Shown: positions 8,548-17,628, numbered from the stretch's first letter. The stretch is 64,000 bases of DNA from an uncultured Thiothrix sp. (GCF_937873765.1 NZ_CALMZC010000050.1:1-64000); one strand, 5' to 3'. A program made the numbers and translations. The notes: generated from the letters alone by a model not told the origin.

Positions 8548-10065
8548 ATGCCTAGCCTAAATCGCACTGATTTTTTACAAGAGATGACGAATAAGAACCT
8601 AAGCACCTTCCACGCTAGCCAAGACCCACGTTTAGCAGGCTTAAACTGGTCAAGTTTGGATTTAAATCGTAATGGTGTGCTTAGCAGTACTGAGTTTACT
8701 TATCTCTTCACTGCCCTTGATCGCTTCGATGTCAATGGTTCTTCACTCTCATTGGATTTGGGTACGACCAACGCGCCCACAATTGTAGGAAAAATGGTCG
8801 CAGCTATCCGCGAATTGGTCACTACAACTTCAACACCCCCAACAAGCACTGGCAATTTAGCAGATAGAGCATTGGCCAAAGCTTTTCCGCGTGGACTCAC
8901 TAGCAATTTGGTACGTGGATCTTCAGGTACGGAGGTCGTAGCTGTGCAATATGCACTTGGGCGCTTAGGTTTTTTGCGTGGCTTATGTGATGGTAGTTTT
9001 GGTGGCATGACAGAGCTTGCAGTCATTAACTTCCAAAACTCCAAAGCTCTAACTGCGACCGGTAGCCTTGATACGTCCACATTAATGGCTTTAGATCGAG
9101 CAGTCGCTGCTCTTGATCTGCGTGCACCTGCAGTTAAATCGACTGATCCTTTGGCTTATCTATCTAATTTCCGCGCATTAGGTTTGCCTGTTTTAAGTAT
9201 TCACAGTACTGCAGAAGTCTTTACATGGGGTAGCCCAGAAATTCGTACTGCCTTTGGTCAGTTTGTGGCCTTTTACTGGGAAGTTATGAAGCGCAATCGG
9301 GTAGAGGGCGATTGTAAAAATATTGCTCTCTTCTTCATGGATCAATTCCGCAAGCAACTAAGTGAAGATCGGATGATCAATTTGCCGCATCCAGTATTAC
9401 GTAGCGCGTTTGCTGAAAAGAAATGGATTATAGCAACCAGTGATAAAACCCAAGGTTTATTTAGCCGCGCTGATAAATTGCTGAGTAGTGAAGGTTTGCG
9501 TGTTTCGCGTCCCGGCTATGGGGCGATTGTAAAAGTGCAAGCGCTCGACTCGCAACATTCGATGTTATATGGCGTGAACGTACATTATCCCCAAATCAGT
9601 GCCGATCAAGTAGCCAAATCCTGTACGCGCTTATTTGATTGGCGTTCTAGCTACGATAATCGGGGGGATAGCTCCAAGCCTGAGTTGCCTGTTGACCAAC
9701 TAGCTGCGGGTAATATTATTTTCATCGACCATAGCGGTGACGGAAAATTTGATCATACGGTTACAGTCGTCAAGGTGGAAAAAGATACTGCCGGACATAC
9801 CCGTAAAATTGTTATGGCAGTAGGTTCTTATGATGATGTACGTGATACCTCTTCCGCCACTAGTGTTGAGGGTGTAGGCTTATCGATTGTAAATACCTAT
9901 TCTGAAGAAGTGACGGTTGAACTGAATGAAGCAGGCCAGATCACAAGTTCTGAAGTGACTTACTCCTCCGAACCTAGTTATCTTGTTGATACCCGCTACA
10001 GTGCCCGCACGACCTTGATGGAACAGAAAGCTGGCGGCAAACTGATTGTAGCTCGCTGGGGCTAA
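8548..10065 (+). CDS. EF-hand and peptidoglycan-binding protein with possible cysteine-peptidase-like domain
   Basis: 505 residues and no signal peptide. An EF-hand loop lies at residues 38-49 (D-L-N-R-N-G-V-L-S-S-T-E). A PG_binding_1 domain lies at about 122-185, marked by R-G-S-S-G-T-E-V ... Q-Y-A-L-G-R-L-G-F and ending in the F-Q-N and S-T-L-M-A-L-D pattern. The rest is a C-terminal domain of about 300 residues. It has Cys256 in E-G-D-C-K-N and, after a G-N-I-I-F-I-D strand, His403 in K-F-D-H-T-V-T-V. This spacing recalls papain-like NlpC/P60 or CHAP hydrolases, but I cannot prove the fold. It starts 30 bases after the FecR gene behind a GAGGAG ribosome site, so it is probably the third gene of that operon. 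Without a Sec signal, a wall-active protein needs another exit route or acts after lysis. Confidence 0.6.
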   Translation: MPSLNRTDFLQEMTNKNLSTFHASQDPRLAGLNWSSLDLNRNGVLSSTEFTYLFTALDRFDVNGSSLSLDLGTTNAPTIVGKMVAAIRELVTTTSTPPTSTGNLADRALAKAFPRGLTSNLVRGSSGTEVVAVQYALGRLGFLRGLCDGSFGGMTELAVINFQNSKALTATGSLDTSTLMALDRAVAALDLRAPAVKSTDPLAYLSNFRALGLPVLSIHSTAEVFTWGSPEIRTAFGQFVAFYWEVMKRNRVEGDCKNIALFFMDQFRKQLSEDRMINLPHPVLRSAFAEKKWIIATSDKTQGLFSRADKLLSSEGLRVSRPGYGAIVKVQALDSQHSMLYGVNVHYPQISADQVAKSCTRLFDWRSSYDNRGDSSKPELPVDQLAAGNIIFIDHSGDGKFDHTVTVVKVEKDTAGHTRKIVMAVGSYDDVRDTSSATSVEGVGLSIVNTYSEEVTVELNEAGQITSSEVTYSSEPSYLVDTRYSARTTLMEQKAGGKLIVARWG

Positions 10066-10070
10066 AACAT

Positions 10071-10094
10071 AAAAAGGGGCTTTAAGCCCCTCTC
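10071..10094. terminator. bidirectional rho-independent terminator
   Basis: A perfect hairpin, AGGGGCTT facing AAGCCCCT (10075-10091), has an A-tract on its left flank and a pyrimidine stretch on its right. It sits between the convergent peptidoglycan-binding gene (stop at 10065) and the DUF808 gene, whose stop at 10082 lies inside the stem. It probably serves both strands. Confidence 0.75.
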
Positions 10095-11032
10095 ATTGCA
10101 CTAATCCCCTTACTCAATGGTGTCCAGACTAATAGGACTAAACCACCTGCTACCACGCCAATAAAGGTGCTAAGCAAAGTAGGAGTGATAGCTCCTAGCC
10201 CATTACCAAGACCACTGACTTGACGCACAAACGCTGCACCCCCTTCTAAAAACTCATGTGAGTGTGGTAGACCATGCGCCAAAATACTCCCACCCACCAT
10301 AAACATCGCTAAGGTGCCAACGATAGATAAAGTCTTCATCAGAATCGGTGCAAACGCTAATAAGCCGCGACCTAAGGAACGTTTAAACCCAGCCCAAGTA
10401 CTTTGCGCGGTATCTTTCAATAAATGTAAACCGACATCATCCAGCTTCACAATCCCAGCCACTAAACCATATACCCCCACCGTCATAATCAGTGCGATGA
10501 GCGAGACCACTAAGACTTGCGAGCTAAAAGATGCATCTTTCACTGTGCCCAATGCAATCACAATAATTTCGGCGGAGAGGATAAAATCGGTACGAATCGC
10601 ACCTTTAATTTTATCTTTCTCAAAATCCACCATATCGACAGCGGGATCAGCTAAAGCTTGTAGCTCTACATGATGGTGTTGCTCTTCCTCAGCTTGATGA
10701 AAGATTTTGTGATAGATTTTTTCAAAGCCTTCAAAGCACAGGTAAGCACCACCAATCATTAATAACGGTGTAATTAACCAAGGCGCAATGGCACTAATGG
10801 CTAGAGCGGCTGGAACTAAAATCACTTTATTCCAGAACGAGCCTTTCGCTACCGCCCACACCACCGGCAATTCGCGATCGGCATTCACCCCTGCAACTTG
10901 CTGAGCATTCAAGGCTAAATCGTCGCCTAACACCCCTGCAGTCTTTTTGGCAGCAACTTTAGCCATGACGGAAACATCATCTAAAATGGCAGCAATATCA
11001 TCAAAAACAGCTAATAGACTGGCCCCCGCCAT
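10082..11032 (-). CDS. yedI: DUF808 (YedI-type) inner membrane protein
   Basis: 316 residues beginning [14 protein letters not shown], the invariant start of the DUF808/YedI family, followed by V-S-V-M-A-K-V-A and [10 protein letters not shown]. About six to seven membrane helices follow, with a charged histidine-containing loop near residues 113-140. Length matches the family. The role of YedI proteins is not established. It is the last gene of a minus-strand run, ends in a bidirectional terminator, and is separated from the small secreted protein upstream by only 30 bases. Confidence 0.88.
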   Translation of the reverse strand: MAGASLLAVFDDIAAILDDVSVMAKVAAKKTAGVLGDDLALNAQQVAGVNADRELPVVWAVAKGSFWNKVILVPAALAISAIAPWLITPLLMIGGAYLCFEGFEKIYHKIFHQAEEEQHHHVELQALADPAVDMVDFEKDKIKGAIRTDFILSAEIIVIALGTVKDASFSSQVLVVSLIALIMTVGVYGLVAGIVKLDDVGLHLLKDTAQSTWAGFKRSLGRGLLAFAPILMKTLSIVGTLAMFMVGGSILAHGLPHSHEFLEGGAAFVRQVSGLGNGLGAITPTLLSTFIGVVAGGLVLLVWTPLSKGISAMRGA

Positions 11033-11062
11033 AGCGACTCCGAAATTTTATACTTTAAATGT

Positions 11063-11533
11063 TTATTTAATAGCCGGTGCTGGTGTAGTTTGCAAATTAT
11101 TAGGCTGATTGGGCGTACCTACCACAGGCTTAGCTTGCACTTTTAGAGCTTCATCAGGCCCATCACAATAGCTCCAAGTTGCTTCCCAACGGGATGGAAA
11201 ATTCTTATCCAAAAACTTTACATTGAAACGCCCCCAATAAGCTGTCATTTGCCCATTGATACCAGGGCGCTGTGTATCACAAGCTTTCTTCGCGGTATTC
11301 TTTGCCCAATATCCCGGATAACTAGTACGATTGCTATAGACTTTCGCTAAACCTAGCACGTAAATCACCCCCGGCTCTTGTTGATTCCCATACGACCACA
11401 CAGCAGTTGGCCCCATTTCTGCTTCATAGACAACTCGCCCTGAATTACTGTCCCAGACCTCATCAGCCTGTACCTTATTCACCACAGCCAAACTAGCGAG
11501 TACGCCTAAACTCACCACAATTTTATTACGCAT
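11063..11533 (-). CDS. small secreted protein of unknown function
   Basis: 156 residues with a clear Sec signal peptide (about 1-23, ending V-Q-A-D) and a mature domain rich in Trp and Tyr (several W-S-Y-type segments). Two Cys in the mature part (near residues 85 and 123) could form a disulfide. The C-terminal 25 residues are a proline/threonine-rich tail. I recognise no family. It lies 16 bases downstream of lnt and is probably cotranscribed with it and yedI. A periplasmic or extracellular location is expected; the role is unknown. Confidence 0.55.
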   Translation of the reverse strand: MRNKIVVSLGVLASLAVVNKVQADEVWDSNSGRVVYEAEMGPTAVWSYGNQQEPGVIYVLGLAKVYSNRTSYPGYWAKNTAKKACDTQRPGINGQMTAYWGRFNVKFLDKNFPSRWEATWSYCDGPDEALKVQAKPVVGTPNQPNNLQTTPAPAIK

Positions 11534-11549
11534 GATCTACTCCAACTGG

Positions 11550-13055
11550 TTAACGGAATTTTCCACGACCTAACCAACCAACTACTACTAAGGCAATCGT
11601 TAGGATAGGGATTAAGAACCAGTTGCCCCAGCGGATATAGGGAGTACTGCCTTGCATAGGTTGGGCAAACTCTTCAACAACCACTTCTTGATACTGTGGC
11701 CCTGTGACAACGATTTTGCCTTTCTCATTAATAATTGCGCTAATGCCATTATTGGTCGCCCGCAACAGATACCGCCCCGTTTCAATAGCTCGGAAGCGCG
11801 CTATTTGAGCATGTTGAGCGGGTTCAATCGAGCCAGTGAACCAACCATCATTGCTGACATTGACCAGCATAGTGGCTTCAGGCAAACCAGTAATCATTTC
11901 CTCGCCATAAGCATCTTCATAGCACACTGACATACGCATCGGCTGACCTGCAACCTGCAAATTAACTTTACCCTTCCAAGGAGCAACGTTCTCGTAAGGC
12001 AAGATAATAAAACTCTCTAGCCAGCGGAGATATTCCAAGAAAGGGGTATATTCACTGAAAGGCACTAAATGCCGCTTACCATACACATCCAAGTCTCGCA
12101 CTGACATAATCGCGTTATACATATTGTCAGTGGATTGCTCATACTGAAAGCCACCCATTAGCAAGTCGGTTTCCGCGGCATTAAAAGATTCTTGTAAGGG
12201 CTTGACTACATCGTCCATCGACTGTTGGAAGGTATCAAAAATCGCTGTTTCCGGCCAAATAATAAGGTGCGAGCTAGTAATCCGCGGCTCCATCATATCA
12301 ATATGCTTTTGAATATGCTGATTACGAAACTCTGGCAACCATTTTTCTTCTTGTGGAATATTGGCTTGGATCAGACTTACGAATAGCTTCTCACCTACTG
12401 GCTGAGTCCAATTAATGAAGCTCAAGCCATAACCACCCGCGAATAGCAAAGCAATCAAAGCAACCGCATAAATTTTCTGTAAGCGCTCGCCGATTAGAAT
12501 TAAAACTAAAGCACCTGCACCCAACGCTACTAGCCAGCTAACCCCTAAAGAACCAAAGATGGGGGCATAACTAGCTAAAAACGTATCCGTTTGAGTATGC
12601 CCCAATTGTAACCAAGGAAAACCGGTTAAGAACCAACCACGAAACCACTCCGTGATACTCCAAGCGGCTGGGAATACCGGTAAGAGCTTCACCCAACTAG
12701 CCTGATAGGGAAAAAAGGACACAATCAAACCAAACAACATCAGCATCAAAGCAATGAGCACCACAAAGGCTGCCACCATCGTCGTTGCTAGGAAAACATT
12801 TGCACCACCAAAGTAGTGAATACTAAAATAAATCCAGTGTGCGCCCCCTGCAAATAGGCCAAGCCCAAACACCCAAGCAAGGCGTAAGCGTTGCCCACGT
12901 AATAGTGGCTTCAGATTTAACCAGAAAAATACAGCGGGTGTTAAGAAGGCCAGCGGCCACCAAGCAAAGGGGGCAAAGGCAAAAACCGACACTAAACCAG
13001 CGAGGAAGGCTAGGAAATAATCCCACCAAGAAATTTGGGCGCGAAACGACAACAT
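11550..13055 (-). CDS. lnt: apolipoprotein N-acyltransferase
   Basis: 501 residues, the usual Lnt length. The N-terminal half has six to eight membrane helices, and a nitrilase-fold domain spans about 220-470. The catalytic Glu-Lys-Cys set is visible: Glu in I-I-W-P-E-T-A, Lys in Y-G-K-R-H-L-V-P-F-S-E-Y, and Cys in S-V-C-Y-E-D. A final membrane helix closes the protein. Lnt transfers an acyl chain from phospholipid to the N-terminal Cys of lipoproteins at the periplasmic face of the inner membrane. This completes lipoproteins such as BamB and PilF encoded in the same window. It belongs to the conserved phoH-ybeY-corC-lnt cluster, here interrupted by a DUF533 gene. Confidence 0.95.
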   Translation of the reverse strand: MLSFRAQISWWDYFLAFLAGLVSVFAFAPFAWWPLAFLTPAVFFWLNLKPLLRGQRLRLAWVFGLGLFAGGAHWIYFSIHYFGGANVFLATTMVAAFVVLIALMLMLFGLIVSFFPYQASWVKLLPVFPAAWSITEWFRGWFLTGFPWLQLGHTQTDTFLASYAPIFGSLGVSWLVALGAGALVLILIGERLQKIYAVALIALLFAGGYGLSFINWTQPVGEKLFVSLIQANIPQEEKWLPEFRNQHIQKHIDMMEPRITSSHLIIWPETAIFDTFQQSMDDVVKPLQESFNAAETDLLMGGFQYEQSTDNMYNAIMSVRDLDVYGKRHLVPFSEYTPFLEYLRWLESFIILPYENVAPWKGKVNLQVAGQPMRMSVCYEDAYGEEMITGLPEATMLVNVSNDGWFTGSIEPAQHAQIARFRAIETGRYLLRATNNGISAIINEKGKIVVTGPQYQEVVVEEFAQPMQGSTPYIRWGNWFLIPILTIALVVVGWLGRGKFR

Positions 13056-13125
13056 GCAAGACGCTCAAAAGGAAAAGGCTGGATTATACTCCAGCCTTCT
13101 GCTTGTGCCATGCATTTTCTATGCT

Positions 13126-13803
13126 TTAGGCCAAAGCAACCACTGCATCCGGTAAATTCAGTGCGGCTTGTAGATCATTCAAATACACACGCTCGGCTTC
13201 TTGGCTCTTATCTAATAGCAGCGAAGATACCAAATACAGCTCTAAACCTGCCTGCTTATCTCCTTTAGCCAAAGCGGCAACTTCTTTTGCACCCAGAGGT
13301 CTAACTAATTCATTCATCAGCAGGTCGTTGACATCTTGCTCGAGATGTAACTCAGCCATTTTATTGCGAATTGTAGCCAGTTCATGCTCATCAACCTGAC
13401 CATCCGCTTTAGCTGCCGCTACCATGGCTTTTAATAAGACTTCACCAGACAGCAACGGTTGTTTTTCAGGTGCTGGCAAAAGTGTTGGGCTTTGGCTATC
13501 CACAGTAGCTGTGGTGGTATTCTCTGTTTGCCAGCGGTTATACATCTGATAAGCCAAGCCACCTAAGGCTGCTAAACTGCCCACTTTTAAACCAACGCCC
13601 GTGACTTTACGCCCAGCGCGAGTCCCTAATAAGAGTGCTAACACCCCCGCTGCTGCTGCACCGGTTTTCATGCCTGAAAGCATTGAATCACGTTGCCCAC
13701 CTTCAGCCGGAATACCCAGCTTCTGTTCAGCCATTGCTTGGCCTTTTTGTGCGGTGTCTTTGCCTGCTTTCAAGAGTTGTTCTAATAAATTATTAATATC
13801 CAT
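13126..13803 (-). CDS. DUF533 / TerB-like inner membrane protein (YebE-type)
   Basis: 225 residues. The N-terminal part has glycine/alanine-rich helices (G-A-A-A-A-G-V-L-A-L-L-L-G near residue 50 and a second at about 70-88) that probably enter the inner membrane. The C-terminal half (about 120-225) is a helical TerB-like domain with the acidic D-G-Q-V-D-E-H-E-L pattern typical of DUF533/YebE proteins. Function is not established; related genes respond to envelope stress in enterobacteria. It sits between corC (14 bases) and lnt (70 bases), an uncommon insertion in this otherwise conserved cluster. Confidence 0.82.
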   Translation of the reverse strand: MDINNLLEQLLKAGKDTAQKGQAMAEQKLGIPAEGGQRDSMLSGMKTGAAAAGVLALLLGTRAGRKVTGVGLKVGSLAALGGLAYQMYNRWQTENTTTATVDSQSPTLLPAPEKQPLLSGEVLLKAMVAAAKADGQVDEHELATIRNKMAELHLEQDVNDLLMNELVRPLGAKEVAALAKGDKQAGLELYLVSSLLLDKSQEAERVYLNDLQAALNLPDAVVALA

Positions 13804-13817
13804 GCTTTCCTCTCCAT

Positions 13818-14672
13818 TTATTCATTAATAATGGGGTTCGATTCTGTTTGAACCTCTAATAGCAAAATTCGCCGACTATCGCTTTCGAGAATGCGGAATA
13901 GCACATCCTCCAACAAGACCTCCTCACCAATGTTTGGGATTTTACCCATCGCCTGCATGACTAAACCAGCTACTGTTTCATAATCGTCTAGTACAAAATT
14001 TGTACCTAAGACTTCGTTCAGCTCGTTCACTGTGGTCGTGGCATTGACTAAATAGACATTGGGTGCTTGTTGGCGAATATTCAAGTCCCCTTCGTCATCA
14101 TGTTCATCATCAATCTCGCCGACGATTTGCTCTAAAACATCTTCAAAGGTTACTAAACCGGTAACCCCTGCATATTCATCTAAGACTACCGCCATGTGAC
14201 TACGGCTATTACGAAACTCGGCCAATAAGCGATTGAGACGCTGACTTTCCGGCACTAATAAAGCCGGACGCACAATATCATTCATCGCGAAACTATCAGC
14301 CCGCCCAATATATTGGAGCAGATCTTTCGCAATCAGAATGCCAACCAGCTCATCCTTACTTTTATTCATGACCGGATAGCGCGAATGCTCAGTTTCAGCA
14401 ATCGCCGTCAGAATTTCCGGGAAGTTCGCATCATGCTCGATGAAGCTGATTTGTGAACGCGGAATCATAATCTCCCGCACTTGGCGACTACCAAACTCCA
14501 AGACACCTTGAATCATTTTGACTTCATCAGTGTGGAGAATGTTTTTATCATTTGCCCGTTGTAAATCATCCATCAACTGGCTAGGCGTTTGGGAAGCCAG
14601 ATCAAGATGATCAATTAGCCATTGTTTCCATCGCGGTCGCGGTTGGGAACTGGCTAGTTCATTGTTTTTCAT
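13818..14672 (-). CDS. corC: CorC/YbeX CBS-domain protein linked to Mg/Co efflux
   Basis: 284 residues with no membrane segment. A CBS pair spans about 60-190 (start R-E-I-M-I-P-R-S, then H-S-R-Y-P-V, and H-M-A-V-V-L-D-E-Y-A-G-V-T-G-L-V-T in the second). The C-terminal CorC_HlyC domain (about 205-280) carries Y-E-T-V-A-G-L-V. It therefore resembles the short soluble CorC/YbeX rather than membrane CorB/CNNM proteins. In enterobacteria YbeX is tied to magnesium homeostasis and ribosome maturation. It is six bases downstream of ybeY in the same operon. Confidence 0.92.
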   Translation of the reverse strand: MKNNELASSQPRPRWKQWLIDHLDLASQTPSQLMDDLQRANDKNILHTDEVKMIQGVLEFGSRQVREIMIPRSQISFIEHDANFPEILTAIAETEHSRYPVMNKSKDELVGILIAKDLLQYIGRADSFAMNDIVRPALLVPESQRLNRLLAEFRNSRSHMAVVLDEYAGVTGLVTFEDVLEQIVGEIDDEHDDEGDLNIRQQAPNVYLVNATTTVNELNEVLGTNFVLDDYETVAGLVMQAMGKIPNIGEEVLLEDVLFRILESDSRRILLLEVQTESNPIINE

Positions 14673-14677
14673 GTTAC

Positions 14678-15157
14678 CTATTCGTTAGATTCATAAGGAT
14701 TGGGCATGCCCAATTGGTTTAAAATTGCTATTTCCCGCGCTTCCATGAGTTCAGCTTCGACTTCACTGTCTTCGTGATCAAAGCCTTGTAAATGCAATAA
14801 GCCATGCACAATTAAATGCGCCCAATGATGTTCTAGTAGCTTATTTTGTTCAGCAGCTTCACGTTCCACTACTGGCAAACACAAGACTAAATCCCCCAGA
14901 TGCCCCAACTCTTCTGCATCTAAAAATTCCAATTCAAGCTCAGACGGCTCATAAGGAAAAGATAAAACATTCGTTGGATAGTCTTTCTGCCGAAAGCTTT
15001 GGTTCAACTCTAAACCTTCCTCAGTGCCGACAATGCGAATCACCACACTCGCTTCGTTTTCATCCAACCAAGCAGCACGCGCCCACTGTTCGATTAAGTC
15101 ATCAGCAGGAATCGAATGAAAGACTTCCGGATTTTGGATTTCGACGACCAAGCTCAT
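14678..15157 (-). CDS. ybeY: endoribonuclease YbeY, rRNA maturation factor
   Basis: 159 residues with the UPF0054 zinc signature H-L-I-V-H-G-L-L-H-L-Q-G-F-D-H, whose three histidines bind the metal. The N-terminal R-Q-K-D-Y-P-T-N-V-L-S-F-P is also typical. YbeY processes 16S rRNA 3' ends and takes part in ribosome quality control. Its ATG overlaps the phoH stop by four bases, indicating translational coupling, and corC follows after six bases. Confidence 0.95.
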   Translation of the reverse strand: MSLVVEIQNPEVFHSIPADDLIEQWARAAWLDENEASVVIRIVGTEEGLELNQSFRQKDYPTNVLSFPYEPSELELEFLDAEELGHLGDLVLCLPVVEREAAEQNKLLEHHWAHLIVHGLLHLQGFDHEDSEVEAELMEAREIAILNQLGMPNPYESNE

Positions 15158-16149
15158 GCGCCACCTCGCTGCTGATCATGACGTTCATAAGCAGCTACAA
15201 TCTTTTGCACCAACTCATGCCGCACCACATCTTGACCTTGGAACCAAGTAAAGCTAATCCCCGGGACATCTTTGAGAATCCCTAGGACATGCTTCAAACC
15301 TGAAGTTTGCTGGCGGGGTAAATCAACTTGCGTAATATCTCCAGTAATGACTGCACGCGAGCCGAAACCTAAGCGGGTCAGAAACATTTTCATCTGTTCA
15401 ACCGTAGTATTTTGCGCCTCGTCTAAAAGAATAAACGCATCATTTAAAGTCCGCCCACGCATATAAGCCAAAGGAGCAACTTCAATCACATTATGCTCAA
15501 TCAGTCGGTTAACCTTTTCAATACCGAGCATTTCAAATAAAGCGTCATACATGGGGCGTAAATAAGGATCAATCTTTTGTGAGAGATCACCCGGTAAGAA
15601 GCCTAGTTTCTCTCCTGCTTCCACGGCGGGTCTGACTAAGACTAAACGCCTAACCTCATCCTGCTCTAAAGCTTCCACGGCACATGCGACTGCTAGCCAA
15701 GTTTTCCCTGTACCTGCAGGCCCAATCCCAAAATTCACATCATGATTACGAATATTGTGTACATAACGAGCTTGCGTGAAACCTTTCGGGCGAATGTAGC
15801 CACGGCGCGTGCGAATTTTAACCCCATCCTGCCCTGCATAAGCGATTTGCTCTAAATTCGCGTCCTGCATGAATAAATGCAACTTACTGGGATTCAGCGT
15901 AGTGTGTGTGGTCTCTTCATAGAGATTTTGTAACAGATTAATCGTTTTTTGGACAATATTCGGATGCCCTGAGACTGCAAATAGATGCCCACGATTATTG
16001 ATTTCGACGCCCAGCCTAGCTTCAATTTGGCGTAAGTGTTGATCAAACTGGCCACTGAGATTCATTAAACGCTCAGTATCCACTGGATCAAGCTCAAAAT
16101 GGACGGTGGCTGACTCGCCTTCTTGAGCTTCTTGATTAGCAGTAGTCAA
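15154..16149 (-). CDS. ybeZ: PhoH-like ATPase (YbeZ)
   Basis: 331 residues. An N-terminal region (about 20-95, KH-like) is followed by the PhoH P-loop NTPase domain. Walker A is G-P-A-G-T-G-K-T near residue 143 and Walker B is F-I-L-L-D-E-A-Q-N. YbeZ partners YbeY in RNA metabolism. The start is a TTG at 16149, chosen because AGGAA lies about ten bases upstream and no ATG exists near it. It is the first gene of the phoH-ybeY-corC run; miaB, often upstream, is absent here. A perfect 14-base palindrome lies about 70 bases upstream. Confidence 0.93.
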   Translation of the reverse strand: MTTANQEAQEGESATVHFELDPVDTERLMNLSGQFDQHLRQIEARLGVEINNRGHLFAVSGHPNIVQKTINLLQNLYEETTHTTLNPSKLHLFMQDANLEQIAYAGQDGVKIRTRRGYIRPKGFTQARYVHNIRNHDVNFGIGPAGTGKTWLAVACAVEALEQDEVRRLVLVRPAVEAGEKLGFLPGDLSQKIDPYLRPMYDALFEMLGIEKVNRLIEHNVIEVAPLAYMRGRTLNDAFILLDEAQNTTVEQMKMFLTRLGFGSRAVITGDITQVDLPRQQTSGLKHVLGILKDVPGISFTWFQGQDVVRHELVQKIVAAYERHDQQRGGA

Positions 16150-16218
16150 ACTAAGTTACTTTCCTATTTTGAAAACTACCATTATAGCTTAATCTCTTAG
16201 GCTTAGTATTCTGTCTCT

Positions 16219-16232
16219 AGGGGCATGCCCCT
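16219..16232. repeat. 14-bp perfect palindrome upstream of phoH
   Basis: AGGGGCATGCCCCT reads identically on both strands. It lies in the phoH/tRNA-Leu intergenic stretch (16150-16420), about 70 bases before the phoH start. It could be an operator for a dimeric regulator or a hairpin in a leader RNA. No T-tract follows on either side, so it is not a standard terminator. Confidence 0.45.
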
Positions 16233-16382
16233 TACCCTACCGAGTAGCCTATTGCTAAGGAAGCTTTAGCAGATCTCAAGCTTTGTTATTCTCAAGCTAA
16301 TACTTAAATTTAAAGCAGTAAAAGATTAAGCCATAAACGGAAAAGACCTTAAACCGTTAGGATTCAAGGCTTTATGGATGTA

Positions 16383-16411
16383 CTAGGCTAGGCTAGGCTA
16401 GGCTAGGCTAG
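16383..16411. repeat. tandem pentanucleotide repeat (CTAGG)
   Basis: Just under six uninterrupted copies of CTAGG lie ten bases beyond the 3' end of the tRNA-Leu gene. Such a perfect short tandem repeat is prone to slipped-strand copy-number change. It lies outside any gene I can support. The remaining phoH-tRNA interval holds the palindrome at 16219 and a weak CCATAAA/TTTATGG inverted repeat (16331-16377). Confidence 0.8.
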
Positions 16412-16420
16412 ATTTTAATT

Positions 16421-16507
16421 TGGTGCCGAGGGCGAGACTCGAACTCGCACACTGTTACCAGCGGCGGATTTTGAATCCGCTGCGTCTACCAATTCCGCCA
16501 CCCCGGC
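16421..16507 (-). tRNA. tRNA-Leu (anticodon CAA)
   Basis: On the minus strand an 87-base tRNA folds fully. The acceptor arm GCCGGGG pairs with the 3' CCTCGGC side and the D-loop contains GGCGGAATTGGTAGACGC. The anticodon stem GCGGA/TCCGC encloses the loop TTCAAAA, giving anticodon CAA. A long variable arm marks it as class II, and the T-arm holds GTTCGAGTC. The 3' CCA is encoded. It reads UUG leucine codons. It points away from queA, with 74 bases between. Confidence 0.96.
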
Positions 16508-16581
16508 AAGGTGTAGAGGCGCATATTCTACCAAGTTTTTGCCATTTGGAAAGTATTTTTATGCAGTGTTATCATACATAC

Positions 16582-17628
16582 ATGAAACTTAGTGATTTTG
16601 ATTACCAACTCCCTGCAGAATTAATTGCTTATGAACCATTGACTGAGCGCAGTAGTAGCCGCCTATTAGTGGTTGATGAGGCAACTGAAACTTTTACCGA
16701 TAAGCATTTTTACGAGTTAAGTCAGTTTTTAAAAACAGGCGACTTGTTGGTGTTTAATAATACAAAAGTCATACCCGCACGCTTATATGGGCAGAAAGCC
16801 AGTGGTGGTAAACTCGAAGTACTGATTGAGCGGGTTCAGACCCCCCAACAAGCTTTGGCACATATTCGTGCCAGCAAAGCACCCAAAGCGGGCACTCTGT
16901 TAGAATTAGAAGCTTCTTTTCAAGCAACGGTGTTAGGACGTGAAGGTGAATTATTTAAGCTAACTATTTCACCCGAGCAAAACTGGTTTGAGCTGCTCGA
17001 TAAACATGGTCATATCCCATTGCCTCCTTATATCGAGCGCCCTGACTTAGCTTCGGATCGTGAGCGCTATCAAACGGTCTATGCACAAAAACTTGGAGCA
17101 GTGGCAGCGCCAACGGCGGGCTTACATTTCGACGAAGCCTTATTAACTAAATTAGCTGTGCAAGGAATTGAAACCACGACGGTCACCTTGCATGTGGGTG
17201 CTGGCACTTTTCAACCTGTACGTACTGAAAATTTGTCGCAGCATAGGATGCATGCCGAGTATGTGGACGTAAGTCAGGAAGCTTGTGATTCTATTCAGGC
17301 TTGTAAAGCTCGCGGTGGGCGAGTGGTTGCCGTTGGGACGACTTCTGTGCGCAGTTTAGAAACCGCAGCACAAACGGGTAAAATTCAACCTTATACCGGT
17401 GATACCCGATTATTTATTCAATTAGGCTATGAATTTAAAGTTGTAGACCTCTTAATTACTAATTTTCATCTACCGCAATCAACTTTATTGATTTTAGTAT
17501 CTGCTTTTGCGGGTTATAAGACAATTAAACAAGCTTATCAACATGCTATTAAACAAAATTATCGATTTTTTAGTTATGGTGATGCTATGTTACTCACTCG
17601 TCGGAAAACTAGCCGTTTAACTGTCTAA
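16582..17628 (+). CDS. queA: S-adenosylmethionine:tRNA ribosyltransferase-isomerase
   Basis: 348 residues. The N-terminus [11 protein letters not shown] and phrases such as [25 protein letters not shown] and T-L-H-V-G-A-G-T-F are diagnostic of QueA. The enzyme converts 7-aminomethyl-7-deazaguanine to epoxyqueuosine in tRNA wobble positions, using SAM as ribosyl donor. The open frame runs further upstream through the tRNA-Leu antisense, but the ATG at 16582 matches the family start. In many relatives tgt, yajC and secD follow; here an SH3 protein does, so queA is probably monocistronic. Confidence 0.96.
   Translation: MKLSDFDYQLPAELIAYEPLTERSSSRLLVVDEATETFTDKHFYELSQFLKTGDLLVFNNTKVIPARLYGQKASGGKLEVLIERVQTPQQALAHIRASKAPKAGTLLELEASFQATVLGREGELFKLTISPEQNWFELLDKHGHIPLPPYIERPDLASDRERYQTVYAQKLGAVAAPTAGLHFDEALLTKLAVQGIETTTVTLHVGAGTFQPVRTENLSQHRMHAEYVDVSQEACDSIQACKARGGRVVAVGTTSVRSLETAAQTGKIQPYTGDTRLFIQLGYEFKVVDLLITNFHLPQSTLLILVSAFAGYKTIKQAYQHAIKQNYRFFSYGDAMLLTRRKTSRLTV

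Noticed and set aside
12823..13268. Short frames around the lnt start on both strands
   Set aside because: They overlap lnt or the DUF533 gene, lack ribosome sites and resemble no family.
16383..16411. CRISPR-like repetition
   Set aside because: Pentamer copies are contiguous with no spacers; no array or cas gene is present anywhere in the window.
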